64,000 bases of DNA from Nonomuraea jiangxiensis (GCF_900099965.1 NZ_FNDJ01000007.1:30820-94819); one strand, 5' to 3'; positions 18,072-26,717 are shown, counted from the first letter of the stretch. Translations and numbers: made by a program. Notes: generated from the sequence alone by a model not told the origin.

Positions 18072-19025
18072 CTAGTAGGTCAGTGGGGCATTCCCCGAGC
18101 CGGTCTCACCGATCAGCCGGCGTGCCTCCGCCGCCACGACCCGCGGGGTCTCCATCATCGCCACGTGTCCCGCCGTCGCCAGCAGCAGCAGTCTGACCTG
18201 CCGGAACGTACGCGCGGCCTTGGCCGCCATGGCGGGGCGGACGATGCGGTCGTGCCTGCCGTGCACGATCAGCGTCGGCGCCCGCACCTGGGCCGCCTGG
18301 TGCCAGAGGTTGTCCCGGCCGCGGCGGAAATACTCGGCCACGATGCCGCGGGCCGAGCCGACCATCGCCTCGCCGGCGTAGGGCAGGTCGTCCCGCCTGC
18401 GGAGCTCCTCGATGGCCTCGCGCATGCGCAGCGGGTGCACGCCGTTCGAGTCGGCCCAGACCATCGCATATGAGGCGGTGATCCGGTGCTCGGCCGGGAC
18501 CAGGCGGAGCCTGCTCGCCAGCCATTCACCGAGTACGGGCACCGCGGCGGCGGCCACCCGCACCGGGCCGTACCTGGGGCGCAGGTCGGGCAGGGCCGGG
18601 GAGATGAGGGTGAGGGAGCGGACCAGGTCCGGGCGGGCGGCGGCCACCTTGACGGCGATGGCGCCGCCGAGCGAGTTGCCGAACAGGTGGGCCGGACCGG
18701 TGTATTCAAGCAGCTCCAGCACGGCCTTGGCCTGCCCGGAAACCGAGTAGTCGGCGTCCTTCGGGGCCGGGGAGAAACCGGCGCCGGGCAGGTCGATGGC
18801 GTGGCCGGTGACGACGTCCTTGAGCTCGTCCATGAGGTCGGTCCAGTTGGTGGCCGAACCGGTCAGCCCGTGGACGAAGACCGCCTGCTCCCGGGGGCCG
18901 GGCCGCTCCAGGAGACCTGCCGGTTCCTGGTGATCTGCCCGTTCCCGAGGGGTCGGACCGGTGGATCGGACGTACACCGAGCCGAGCATGCGTCCCGGCC
19001 AGTGCGGGATCGGCTCTCCTGCCAT
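18072..19025 (-). CDS. Alpha/beta hydrolase (LipV-like)
   Basis: 317 residues. The canonical alpha/beta-hydrolase core begins around residue 55 with VFVHGLTGSATNW (oxyanion HG). Nucleophile elbow GNSLGG (Ser), acid Asp in VHGRHDRIV, histidine in TAGHVAMME. The first 50 residues are an extension with PGRMLGSVYVRSTG. Ester or lipid substrate not identifiable. Position just upstream of moeZ mirrors M. tuberculosis lipV (Rv3203) near moeB1. Ends 42 bp before moeZ starts. Confidence 0.82.
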   Translation of the reverse strand: MAGEPIPHWPGRMLGSVYVRSTGPTPRERADHQEPAGLLERPGPREQAVFVHGLTGSATNWTDLMDELKDVVTGHAIDLPGAGFSPAPKDADYSVSGQAKAVLELLEYTGPAHLFGNSLGGAIAVKVAAARPDLVRSLTLISPALPDLRPRYGPVRVAAAAVPVLGEWLASRLRLVPAEHRITASYAMVWADSNGVHPLRMREAIEELRRRDDLPYAGEAMVGSARGIVAEYFRRGRDNLWHQAAQVRAPTLIVHGRHDRIVRPAMAAKAARTFRQVRLLLLATAGHVAMMETPRVVAAEARRLIGETGSGNAPLTY

Positions 19026-19648
19026 GCTTCAGCCTCCTTCCTCCCTCCACGATAAGCATCGCGCCCGAGCGCCCTGGGCAATGGACAATCTGGCCAAAGG
19101 GGGGCATATAGGCATGTTCCTCTGCATAGATCCCTAATGGATCTCATCACTGGCCAAGGGTGCGGCAAAGGCTGCCGTTCACCGTTTATGGCAGTCACGG
19201 CCGGAAAGTATCTCCACCAGCGGTACCCGGCGTGACACCGCGGCCACTCACCGTCAACGGTGAGACAGGCCAGAAATTCGGGCACGGCCGGGCACCGCGC
19301 AATGCAGCCGGCATCTTTCAGGGGGGTGACGCGACGCCATCCCTCCAGACAATGATGGCGCCGCCGCGCCCGAAAACGCATCTCGCCGAACATGCCGCTG
19401 TGCGCCGGCATGCCATGACGAAATCGACGGCGAGTACGAATGCCGCCGGCCTGACAAGCAGGCCGACCAATGCCGCCGCCATGCAGGTGTTCCGTGAACG
19501 TACGCGCCTGGAGCGACTCCACAGGCGACGTCCGAAGACTCCACTTATCCGGCGACTCCGATAAAGAACTACGGTCGGGCGAGACGATCAACGCCACCGC
19601 GATCGCCGCACCAATTGTGACACAATCGGACATATCATGCCATTTCAT
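19026..19648. other. Gene-free interval left of the accessory region
   Basis: No convincing reading frame. It holds an 18-bp palindrome made of CTCACCGT and ACGGTGAG arms (19247-19264) and becomes AT-richer from about 19560 rightwards. This marks the left boundary of the accessory block. Confidence 0.5.
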
Positions 19649-19678
19649 TTGATAGATGTTTAACGCAAGCAATAAGAT
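19649..19678 (+). promoter_or_regulatory. Candidate sigma-70 promoter of secreted paralogue 1
   Basis: TTGATA (19649-19654), 18-bp spacer, TAAGAT (19673-19678). The -10 is conserved in the inverted copy, the -35 less so (GCGATA). If used, the transcript has a leader of about 150 nt holding the hairpins described next. Confidence 0.5.
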
Positions 19679-19745
19679 CGTTAATGCATAGCAAAATAGG
19701 ATGATTCCTGTTTGCTCGACCGGTGCCTCGGAAATGACATTCAGC

Positions 19746-19837
19746 GGATGACTCCTCAGTAGCCGTCCAGGACTTGTTTCGGAGTAAATCCGGAAACGTC
19801 GAGAACGGGGCAACCGATCCTTTAGGGGGAAAACGCA
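19746..19837 (+). promoter_or_regulatory. Structured leader of paralogue 1: two hairpins plus conserved box
   Basis: Hairpin 1: GGATGAC (19746-19752), 9-nt loop, GCCGTCC (19762-19768). Hairpin 2: TTTCGGA (19777-19783) with TCCGGAAA (19789-19796), one bulge. Box 19797-19837 runs from CGTCGAGAACGGGGCA to the TTTAGGGGGA ribosome site. The same order recurs before all four paralogues. Confidence 0.65.
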
Positions 19838-20308
19838 ATGCCCGAGCTCAAGAGTGTTATGGCAGGCCTCGCCATCAGTACGCTGCTGACCGGCGGCGTG
19901 GTCGGCATGGGCGCGACCGCGGCCGGTGCCACCACCCAGTTCACCACCGGTACGTCTGTCCTCGCCAGCGACGGCGACGACGACTTCGGCGACGACTTCG
20001 GCGGCGACGGCTTCGGTGACATCGTCGACTTCGGCGACTCCGGCCGCCGCAACAACGATGGCATCGGCTTCGGCGGCTTCGGTGGCTTCGGCGGCCACGG
20101 CTTCGGCCACCGCTGCCACCGTGGCGGTTGGGGTGGAGGTGGATGGGGCCGCCGCGGCGGGCACCACGGCGACATCTGCGTCAACGTCACCAACGACAAC
20201 ATCAACGACACCCGCTCCGACCGGCGTGACTTCAGGCACGACGACCGGCGCGACCACGAGAGGCGCAACTTCAAGAACAAGCACACCAGGCACCACCACC
20301 ACCGGTAA
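19838..20308 (+). CDS. Small secreted Gly/His/Asp-rich protein, paralogue 1
   Basis: 156 residues. Sec-type signal MPELKSVMAGLAISTLLTGG then VVGMGATAAGA, with cleavage likely near residue 31. The mature start TTGTSVLAS matches STGTSVLTG of the other three copies. A central Gly/Asp/Phe-rich stretch (DDDFGDDFGGDGFGD; GFGGFGGFGGHG) is followed by HRCHRGGWGGGGWGRRGG and an Asn/Arg/His-rich tail ending in HHHHR. No catalytic motif. Histidines, aspartates and cysteines could bind metal, but this is inference. Ribosome site AGGGGGA is 8 nt upstream. Longest Gly-rich insert of the four copies. Confidence 0.75.
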   Translation: MPELKSVMAGLAISTLLTGGVVGMGATAAGATTQFTTGTSVLASDGDDDFGDDFGGDGFGDIVDFGDSGRRNNDGIGFGGFGGFGGHGFGHRCHRGGWGGGGWGRRGGHHGDICVNVTNDNINDTRSDRRDFRHDDRRDHERRNFKNKHTRHHHHR

Positions 20309-20482
20309 GTCGCAGACTAACCATGTGCTGAGGAAACAGGGATGAGTTCCCGCATCCCCCGCGTGGTCGTTGCTCACGAAGGCGTGGATTCGACCGGTGG
20401 ATGTCGGGCTTTCGGGTACGACCCGCGTTCTAGGCGCGGTTCAGCCTGAGATTCATTTCTGCGCGTCTCCACGGCAATTCCG

Positions 20483-20530
20483 GTGAGGGCCCCGCTGGCA
20501 AACCGCCAGCGGGGCCCTCACTGTTTTTTT
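20483..20530 (+). terminator. Strong rho-independent terminator of paralogue 1
   Basis: Perfect 17-bp stem GTGAGGGCCCCGCTGGC and its complement, 5-nt loop, then TGTTTTTTT. The preceding CACGGCAATTCC and the stem sequence recur downstream of paralogues 3 and 4. Confidence 0.93.
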
Positions 20531-20654
20531 GTCCCAAGTCCGCGCGCCCCTTTCTCCGAGTGCTCCGCGGCTTTATCCCATGAACACACCTACTGCTGGG
20601 CAAGTCTGAGCAAGTCCGGTTAGTGGGTCATTCACCCGGATATATGCACGGTAC

Positions 20655-20760
20655 GGATGACCCGATAACGGTCGTCTGAGACATAACCCGACAAATGGCT
20701 ATCGGCCACTCGTCGGGGAGCGTCGAAAACGGGGCAATCGATCCTTTAGGGGGAAACGCA
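20655..20760 (+). promoter_or_regulatory. Structured leader of paralogue 2
   Basis: Hairpin 1: GGATGAC (20655-20661), 9-nt loop, GTCGTCT (20671-20677), closed with two G.U pairs. Hairpin 2: CCCGAC (20687-20692) / GTCGGG (20712-20717). Conserved box 20721-20760 ends at the ATG and contains the GGGGGA ribosome site. The gap from 20309 holds only the paralogue 1 terminator and this leader. Confidence 0.65.
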
Positions 20761-21108
20761 ATGCCCAAGCTCAAGAGTGTCATCGCAGGCCTCGCCATCA
20801 GCACCGCCATGGCCGGCGGAGTGGTCGGCCTGGGCGCCGCGACGACCGCCACCAGTGCCAGCGCCGCTCAGATCAGCACCGGAACGTCCGTCCTCACCGG
20901 CGGCGGCTGCCACCGGCGCCGCTGCGGCTGGGGTGGTGGTGGCTGGGGCGGCCACCGCAGGCACCACAACCGGATTCACATCCACATCTTCAACCACAAC
21001 CTGAACAACAACATCAACGAGAACCGCCGTCACGAGCGTCGCTTCGACCGGTTCGACCGGCGTCACCGCGACGACTTCGACTTCGGCGATCGTGAGCGCG
21101 ACTGGTGA
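20761..21108 (+). CDS. Small secreted Gly/His/Asn/Arg-rich protein, paralogue 2
   Basis: 115 residues: signal MPKLKSVIAGLAISTAMAGG, cleavage predicted after TSASAA, mature start QISTGTSVLTGGGCHRRRC. A Trp/Gly hinge (GWGGGGWGG) is followed by an Asn/His-rich stretch (NRIHIHIFNHNLNNNINENRR) and a charged Arg/Asp tail. Two cysteines follow the GGG. Same family as 19838, 34921 and 35866. The IHIHIFNHNLNNNIN run could form an amyloid-like or metal-binding beta strand; inference only. Confidence 0.75.
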   Translation: MPKLKSVIAGLAISTAMAGGVVGLGAATTATSASAAQISTGTSVLTGGGCHRRRCGWGGGGWGGHRRHHNRIHIHIFNHNLNNNINENRRHERRFDRFDRRHRDDFDFGDRERDW

Positions 21109-21197
21109 CAGAGCCCACGCGGTGGCGTGAGCTGGTGGCGCCGTTGAGAGCGCCGCTCGGGAGCGCGCTGACGCGCTGAACTCCCGGTCACCCGGTG

Positions 21198-21270
21198 AGT
21201 GCCCGTATTCGCACGGACGACGTCCTCCGAGCAGGAGCGACGCCCCACCCGGCGGATACGGGCACTCCTT
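21198..21270 (+). terminator. Long composite hairpin terminator after paralogue 2
   Basis: Outer 15-bp stem AGTGCCCGTATTCGC (21198-21212) / GCGGATACGGGCACT (21252-21266) with one G.U pair, an inner CTCC/GGAG hairpin, then CCTTTT. Lies between convergent genes. Confidence 0.85.
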
Positions 21271-21358
21271 TTGCCACGACCCCCGACTCTCACCGAACAG
21301 CACCCCTGACCCACCCGGCTTCCCGCCGGGACCGCCCCCGTCCCCCGTCGCGTCCCGT

Positions 21359-22834
21359 CTAGCGGGTGGTGGGGAGGGACCAGCGTTTGTTGGTGTCGTT
21401 GACCGCCAGCTCGGCCGGCGTGAGGTCGACGTGGACCGGGATGCCCGGCCTGCCACCGACCTTGACCAGGAAGTTCCCCCGCCCCGGCGGCTCGCCGTCG
21501 CGATCGCGGGCACCGTCCCAGCTGGGCGGGGTGGACCAGTCCACGATCATGCGTTGTTCGTGGGCCGACATCCGCACGACCTGGGTGAGCGTGGCCAGCT
21601 CGGCCTCGGGCAACCCGCCACAGATGATCATCCCGGCGCGTTCGGCGAACCCCCGGGCCTTGAGCCGGTCGGCCTCCTCCGTGAGGGCGAGCAGGTCGCT
21701 CATGGTGTGCGTGATCATCGCTTGGCCGACGCCTCTCTGCCTGTTCAGGCGGGTGAGCGCGTCGACCCGGTCGACCAGGCCGCGCCCGGCCCGCAGTACT
21801 CGCCACAACTCGTCCAGCACCACCCAGAAGCGACGCTGCGGTGCCAGCCGGGCGTCCGCCAAAGCATGCGCGGCCTCGATCGCGCCGAACCCCTCCGACC
21901 AGCAGGCCAACAGCACCGCCGCCTGCAACTCCTGGTCGGCCTCATCGATGCCGGAGATGTCGATGCAGGCCCCAGCCGGGTTGTCCAGCCGGATCGGGGT
22001 GGTGGTGGCCCGGGCGAAGGTGTCCCCGAGCGGCCCGTCCAGCAGCCCGAGCAGCGAGGCGTGCAGGGGATCGACGACCTGCCGATAGCGCTCGTCACTG
22101 CCGCGGGCCAGGGTGACCGCCCGCACCGGGTCGGGTCCCGCGTCGATGACCTGGATCAGGTCGGGCAGGATCGGTACGCCGTGGTGGCGCTCGTCCAGCA
22201 CCCGCAGGGCCGCCGACAGTACGGTCCGCTCGGTGTCGGCCACGGGCCGGCCGCGCACGATGGTGATCAGGGCGGCGACGGCGTTGAGCCGCCTGCCGTG
22301 CGCGTCGGCCAGCAGCCGCTCGCGGTCCAGGCCGGACAGCCGCGCGGCGGCGGCGCCGACCTCGCCGGGGTCCAGCACGTTGAGCGCGCCGAGCCCACGG
22401 CCGAGCTTGATGATCTGCCCTCCCATGGCGGCGATCAGATCGGTGTAGTCGGGCTTGAGATCGCCCAGCACCAGCGGGATCACGCCGTAGCCGGCCAGGC
22501 CGACGACCTGGCGGCGTACCAGGGTGGACTTGCCCAGCCCCGGCTTGCCGAGGACGAGCTCGGACGGGTTGTGGATCAGTCCGGCGCGGGCGAACCACGA
22601 GATCGGGTCGCAGCACAGGGTCGCGCCGCCGGTCAGCTCGCGCCCGAGCGGCACGCCGATCGCCGGCGTGCTGAACCCGACCCCGAACGGCCACAACCCG
22701 CACACCTGGACGGTGGTGCCGCGCCATTCCGGCGGCGCCTCCACGTACGGTACGCGGCCACCGCCACGACCGCCGTACCCGCGCGCGCCGAGCCGTCGGC
22801 CGGAGGGCGAGGAGGAGTGGGTCGCACCTGGCAT
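21359..22834 (-). CDS. VirB4/TraG-like secretion ATPase
   Basis: 491 residues. Walker A GKPGLGKST (res 96-104), Walker B in FWVVLDELWRVL, then TRLNRQRGVGQAMITHTMSDLLAL, the sensor-like region typical of VirB4/TrwK and conjugative FtsK/HerA ATPases. It lacks the usual large VirB4 N-terminal domain; the upstream SCO6880-type protein may supply it. Likely a cytoplasmic hexameric motor at the inner membrane that powers pilus or substrate movement. Last gene of the leftward operon starting at 27004. ATG 22834 has GGAG 9 nt upstream. No relaxase or separate VirD4 gene is present. Confidence 0.82.
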   Translation of the reverse strand: MPGATHSSSPSGRRLGARGYGGRGGGRVPYVEAPPEWRGTTVQVCGLWPFGVGFSTPAIGVPLGRELTGGATLCCDPISWFARAGLIHNPSELVLGKPGLGKSTLVRRQVVGLAGYGVIPLVLGDLKPDYTDLIAAMGGQIIKLGRGLGALNVLDPGEVGAAAARLSGLDRERLLADAHGRRLNAVAALITIVRGRPVADTERTVLSAALRVLDERHHGVPILPDLIQVIDAGPDPVRAVTLARGSDERYRQVVDPLHASLLGLLDGPLGDTFARATTTPIRLDNPAGACIDISGIDEADQELQAAVLLACWSEGFGAIEAAHALADARLAPQRRFWVVLDELWRVLRAGRGLVDRVDALTRLNRQRGVGQAMITHTMSDLLALTEEADRLKARGFAERAGMIICGGLPEAELATLTQVVRMSAHEQRMIVDWSTPPSWDGARDRDGEPPGRGNFLVKVGGRPGIPVHVDLTPAELAVNDTNKRWSLPTTR

Positions 22835-22910
22835 GATCGTCAGCTCCAGACTGGGTCTCTTCCGCGCCGCGGACAAGGTGACGCGAGTCCTTGGTCCCGT
22901 GCCGGGGAGG

Positions 22911-24407
22911 TCAGATCGTCTCCCTGACGAATGCGGGGATCCGCAGGTGGTCGGGCAGGACCAGGCCGAGGGGCAGCGCGGCGGCGAAGGCGGCGGCCTG
23001 GGCGCCGTACATGCGGCGCAGCCGTACCCGGGCCGAGGGGGCGAGGGTGTCGATCGCGGCGGCGGCCGCGGGCAGGTCCGCCGGCTGCGGGACGGTGGCG
23101 GTGACGAGCATGGCGAAACGCACCAGACCAGCGCCCTTGGCCTCCTCGCGGGCGCTCTGGTCGGCGGCGGCCACCGCCACGGTGTCGCGGGCGGCGGCGT
23201 TGGCGCCGCCGAGGCGGAAGCGGGCGTCCTTGCGGTCGCGTTCGACCAGGCGGGCGGCCCCGGCCGGGTCGTAGGGCCGGTACAGCAGGGAGACACGCTT
23301 GCGGGCGATGTCGCGGTGCGGTGCGAGCAGGTCGGTGAGCACCGGCGAGAGGACCTCGCCCCTGGGGGCTTCGCTCATCCCCCAGGTGACGGAGATCCCG
23401 GAGTCGTGCCGGTAGTGGTCCCAGGCCTCCTGGGCGGCGGCCGGGCCGACCTGGTCCCAGGACTGGGCGGGTGACACGCCCTCCGAGCGGGCCGCGTCCA
23501 GCAGCCGCCGGCTGTCGGGATCGTAGGCGACGCGGATCGCCTCGGCGATCTCGGCGCTGGTCATGGGCCGGGCGACGCCGGCGCCGGCCATGCCGAGCCC
23601 GGCGGTCAGGCCGGGCAATCGGGTGGCGATCTCGCGGGTCACGGCCTCGGTGGTACGGGGGCGTCCGCCGCCGCGTGCGTTCGCCGCGTAGGTGACGGCT
23701 ATCCGGGTGAAGACCTGCGCGGATCCGGCGGGGTAGGTGCGTACGACGTCGTTCAGGACGGCCGCCGCCAGCTCGGGGGCGTCGGGTGAGAGGTTGCCTG
23801 CGACCTCGCGCTGGAGCCGGGTGCCGAGGTCGGGCGCTGTCTCGATGGTGACGGTGGCGGCCACCAGGGACGGCTCGTAGGCCAGGCCGGCCAGCCACTG
23901 GCCCCAGTGCGCCACCCAGGTGTCGACCTGGTCGGCGTCGACCAGCGCGGCCCCGTCAGCGGACGCCTCGAACACCGCGGTGTGATGACCGGTCGTCGGC
24001 ACGACGATCAGGCCGAACTCGCGCTCGCAGGAGTCGGTGGCGTCCACGACGTACGAGCATGCGGCCAGGCCGGGCAGCTGGAAGGAGCCGGCGTGGGCGA
24101 AGCCGAGCGGCCCGGACCGGTACAGGTGCCGGCCTCTGCCGCGGCCGCGCAGCCAGGACAGGCGGGCGGTCGCGGTCTGCAGGCCGGTACGTCCGTGCCG
24201 GTCGCGCAGCAGCAGCATCGGCGCCAGTACGAAGGCGAGGGCCGCGGCGAGAACGAGTGCGGCCCGCAGCGAGACCATCGTGGTGATCACGCAGGCCACC
24301 AGCCCTCCCAGCAGCAGCAAGGTGCCCATCAGGCCCAGCTCGCCGATACCGGGGCTGGTGGGGCGGCGCCAGTTGCCGTAGGTGCGCTCGGACTCAGCGG
24401 TCGCCAT
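22911..24407 (-). CDS. SCO6880-type membrane protein of a T4SS-like cluster
   Basis: 498 residues. Cytoplasmic start TYGNWRRPTSPGIGELG, then two TM helices (LMGTLLLLGGLVACVITTMV; ALVLAAALAFVLAPMLLL), then a ~400-residue soluble domain with VVPTTGHHTAVFEASADG and SLLYRPYDPAGAARLVERD. I recall Streptomyces homologues named after SCO6880. The TM-plus-soluble layout resembles the VirB3/VirB4 N-terminal part, so this gene and the ATPase after it may be a split VirB4. Ribosome site AAGGAGGA is ideal for ATG 24407, and the start overlaps the upstream gene by 14 bp. Confidence 0.75.
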   Translation of the reverse strand: MATAESERTYGNWRRPTSPGIGELGLMGTLLLLGGLVACVITTMVSLRAALVLAAALAFVLAPMLLLRDRHGRTGLQTATARLSWLRGRGRGRHLYRSGPLGFAHAGSFQLPGLAACSYVVDATDSCEREFGLIVVPTTGHHTAVFEASADGAALVDADQVDTWVAHWGQWLAGLAYEPSLVAATVTIETAPDLGTRLQREVAGNLSPDAPELAAAVLNDVVRTYPAGSAQVFTRIAVTYAANARGGGRPRTTEAVTREIATRLPGLTAGLGMAGAGVARPMTSAEIAEAIRVAYDPDSRRLLDAARSEGVSPAQSWDQVGPAAAQEAWDHYRHDSGISVTWGMSEAPRGEVLSPVLTDLLAPHRDIARKRVSLLYRPYDPAGAARLVERDRKDARFRLGGANAAARDTVAVAAADQSAREEAKGAGLVRFAMLVTATVPQPADLPAAAAAIDTLAPSARVRLRRMYGAQAAAFAAALPLGLVLPDHLRIPAFVRETI

Positions 24408-25758
24408 CCGGTCCTCCTTGTCGTCGGGGTGACTGGGTGCTGCCGTCGGCACGGCGGTACGTCGCGCCGGCCCTGGTGGTCGTCTGGTTGGTGGCCGTCG
24501 GATTGACGGTCGCCGCGTTGGCGGTCGCCGGGTCGGTGGCCGTCGGGTCGGTGGCCGTCCGGTTGACGGTCATCGCGTTAGTGGTCGACGCATTAGTGGT
24601 CGCCGCGTTGGCAGTCGCCGGGTTGGCGGGAGCGGCTGCCGCGAGCCCGGGGTCGCGATCCGTGGCGTTGGCCAGGGGGTCTGGGGCGGGTGCGGTGGTG
24701 CGTGCGCCGCAGGGTCCGGCGGGGGTGCCGCCTCTGCCCGCGTCCGCGCCGGGGGCGGCGGAGTGGCTCCAGCCCGAGGCGGGCAGGACCCGGGCTCCGG
24801 TGGCGACGCCCGTACCGAACGTGGCGGCACCGGAACCGCCCCCGCCGGAGCCGACAGTACTGATCGCCGGGGCCAGCAGCCGCATCAGCGCGGGCAGCGC
24901 CACGACCGCCAGGGCGATCACCACCAGGCCGGACATCTGCGCCAGCTCGGAGGCGGGGGTGCCCATCGCCAGGAAGGCATAGCTGTAGACCGTCGCGGCG
25001 GCGGGTTTGTACAGGGCGAAGGCGAGCCCCCAGACCGCGATGCGGGTCAGCCAGGTGCGCCCCGCCTGAGTACCGCTCAGGGCGGCCGCCATCGGCAGCA
25101 GGCCGGTCAGCAGCCCGAGCAGGGCGACGCGCGCCAGCATCAGCATGATCTGCAGGACGCAGGAGATGATCGAGACGAACGCCAGGATGATCATCAGGCC
25201 GGGAGGCAGCGTCAGGGTCTGGAAACCGGCCAGCCGGGTGATCGCGCCGGTGAAGTCACCGCCGTCGAGCGCCTGGCCGACGATCCAGGTGGAATAGGCG
25301 TCCCCGGCCTCGACCAGCAGCGACATCGCCGCCGTCGCGCAGCCGGTGACCACTGTCAGGGTCAGCAGGCCCGCCGTGGCCCGTATCGCGGGCTCGGCCC
25401 GCCGCCGCAGGGCGAGCTGTCCCGCGGCGATGATCAGCCCCAGGACCGCCAGAAGGCCGACGTACCAGTGCGTACGCTCCTGCAGCCAGGCCACCGGGCC
25501 GACGCTGTCGGACAGAGGCGGTGCCGGCGTGCGCGCCCAGAAGCCGGCCATCATGCTCAGGACCTTGACCTGGGCCTCCTGCAGCGCCGCGGCGAGCTCG
25601 TCGAGCATCCCGCCGGCGGCGACACTCTCGGCGGCGCCGCCGACCCCCGCGCAGATCGCGTCGGCCCCGGGCAGGTCGCACAGGCCCGTGCCCCGCGGCG
25701 GGTCCGGCGTGCCCGGGGCAAGGGGCATCGCGGCCGTCGCCGACCTCACCGCGATCAC
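24394..25758 (-). CDS. SCO6881-type polytopic membrane protein (VirB6/TrbL-like)
   Basis: 454 residues. About six to eight hydrophobic helices between residues 100 and 320 (e.g. WYVGLLAVLGLIIAAGQLAL, LMIILAFVSIISCVLQIMLM, LVVIALAVVALPALMRLL), preceded by a periplasmic-looking segment with paired cysteines (GLCDLPGADAICAG). This matches the inner-membrane channel component VirB6/TrbL by topology. The C-terminal ~100 residues are low complexity, with a run of Ala/Thr/Asn/Asp/Pro repeats. The GTG start overlaps the upstream stop by GTGA. Confidence 0.75.
   Translation of the reverse strand: MIAVRSATAAMPLAPGTPDPPRGTGLCDLPGADAICAGVGGAAESVAAGGMLDELAAALQEAQVKVLSMMAGFWARTPAPPLSDSVGPVAWLQERTHWYVGLLAVLGLIIAAGQLALRRRAEPAIRATAGLLTLTVVTGCATAAMSLLVEAGDAYSTWIVGQALDGGDFTGAITRLAGFQTLTLPPGLMIILAFVSIISCVLQIMLMLARVALLGLLTGLLPMAAALSGTQAGRTWLTRIAVWGLAFALYKPAAATVYSYAFLAMGTPASELAQMSGLVVIALAVVALPALMRLLAPAISTVGSGGGGSGAATFGTGVATGARVLPASGWSHSAAPGADAGRGGTPAGPCGARTTAPAPDPLANATDRDPGLAAAAPANPATANAATTNASTTNAMTVNRTATDPTATDPATANAATVNPTATNQTTTRAGATYRRADGSTQSPRRQGGPDGDR
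24480..24630 (-). repeat. 15-bp tandem repeats coding an ATN-type tail
   Basis: About ten imperfect 15-bp units in the 3' part of the polytopic gene encode five-residue repeats such as ATANA, TTNAS and ATDPT. The frame is kept. Confidence 0.8.
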
Positions 25759-26717
25759 ACCCCGCCCCACGGCACGAACCCCGCCAGCGAGCTCACCGCC
25801 TGCAGACTCGGACTGATCGACCCGTCGGGCTGCAACCGCAGCCGCCAGTCGTCCCCGCTCCACGCCACGGTGACGGTGTTGACCTGGAGCTGCCCCGTGG
25901 CCGCGAAACGGGAGACGAGCTGGACGGTGGCCACGTCAGGCGTGTACGAGGCGATCGCGAAGGCGGCCAGTTGCCCGTAGCCGCCGGCGGCCCGGCCGGT
26001 GTCGGCCCGCACTTGAGCCCGCTGGGCGACGTAGGCGTCCCGGCCGGGGCCGGGCATCACCTGCGACTCGACGACGCGCCGCCAGTCGTCGGCCAGGACG
26101 AACCTCGTGGCGATCTGCCAGGCGGCGATCAGCGCGCCGGTCGGCGTCCGGGCGAAGCAGCGGTGCACGTCCGCCTCGTGGCGGTGCGGGCCGTGCTCGC
26201 GGGAGGCGGGTTCGGCGACCCCGTGGAACACCGTCCACGCCACGTCCGCCGGCGGCCGCGTCGGCAGCGCCTGGGAAGCCGCCTCGGCAGTGGCCGGACA
26301 CTGCCCCGGCCCCGGGGTGGACGGCGTGTCCGACAAGATCGGCAGTGCAGCCGGTGAGGCCGATGCCGACGGCGGCCCGGTCGAACCGGAGGAAGCGGGT
26401 GGCAGCCCGGACGAAGCCGATGGCAGCGGCCGATCGGCGGTCGAGTCGCGGTCGGGCCGCACGAGCACGACCACGGCCAGAACCGCCAGCGGAGCCACGA
26501 AGACAACGGCCGCCCAGAACGCCGGGCCACGCGAAAGCCCGGGACCACGCGAGGACCTATGAGCACGCGAAAGCCCAGAACCACGGGAAGGCCCAGAACC
26601 GCGCGAAAGCCCAGGACCACGTGAGGACACCGGATCGCTCGAAGGCGCCGGGCCGGCCGAGGGTCCTGAGGTGGTGGAGGCCGGTGGTTCGGGGGATCGT
26701 GGGCTGGTCGGTGTCAT
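25755..26717 (-). CDS. Single-TM protein with VirB8-like placement
   Basis: 320 residues. The cytoplasmic N-terminus is made of Ser-Arg-Gly-x-Gly-x hexapeptide repeats. One TM helix (FWAAVVFVAPLAVLAVVVLV) and a Ser/Pro linker lead to an outer alpha+beta domain (from about residue 160) with ALIAAWQIATRFVLADDWRRVV and a beta-rich end, VNTVTVAWSGDDWRLRL. The topology fits VirB8/TcpC-type assembly proteins with an NTF2-like outer domain; no sequence signature proves it. ATG overlaps the upstream stop (ATGA). Confidence 0.7.
   Translation of the reverse strand: MTPTSPRSPEPPASTTSGPSAGPAPSSDPVSSRGPGLSRGSGPSRGSGLSRAHRSSRGPGLSRGPAFWAAVVFVAPLAVLAVVVLVRPDRDSTADRPLPSASSGLPPASSGSTGPPSASASPAALPILSDTPSTPGPGQCPATAEAASQALPTRPPADVAWTVFHGVAEPASREHGPHRHEADVHRCFARTPTGALIAAWQIATRFVLADDWRRVVESQVMPGPGRDAYVAQRAQVRADTGRAAGGYGQLAAFAIASYTPDVATVQLVSRFAATGQLQVNTVTVAWSGDDWRLRLQPDGSISPSLQAVSSLAGFVPWGGV
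26529..26635 (-). repeat. 18-bp repeats coding Ser-Arg-Gly hexapeptides
   Basis: Around six units encode SRGPGL, SRGSGP, SRGSGL and similar, on the cytoplasmic side of the TM helix of the single-TM protein. Confidence 0.8.

Larger units (their letters stand above)
19622..19837 (+). repeat. Upstream region repeated in inverted orientation at 36253-36475
   Basis: About 220 bp, AT-rich in its left half, that aligns nearly end-to-end with the region upstream of the fourth paralogue on the other strand. Shared blocks include GGACATATC, GCAATAAGAT, CTGTTTGCT, AATGACATTCA, CCGTCC and GGACTTGTT. The similarity stops at 19622. Confidence 0.85.

Noticed and set aside
19160..19564. Plus-strand frame of 134 codons and a minus frame at 19254-19544
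   Set aside because: No ribosome site, no family, and Arg/Ala/Pro-rich composition; kept as a gene-free interval.
18863..20377. Long minus-strand open frame of about 500 codons
   Set aside because: It is antisense to the secreted paralogue, reads as Val/Ala runs, and has no motif. GC-driven open frame.
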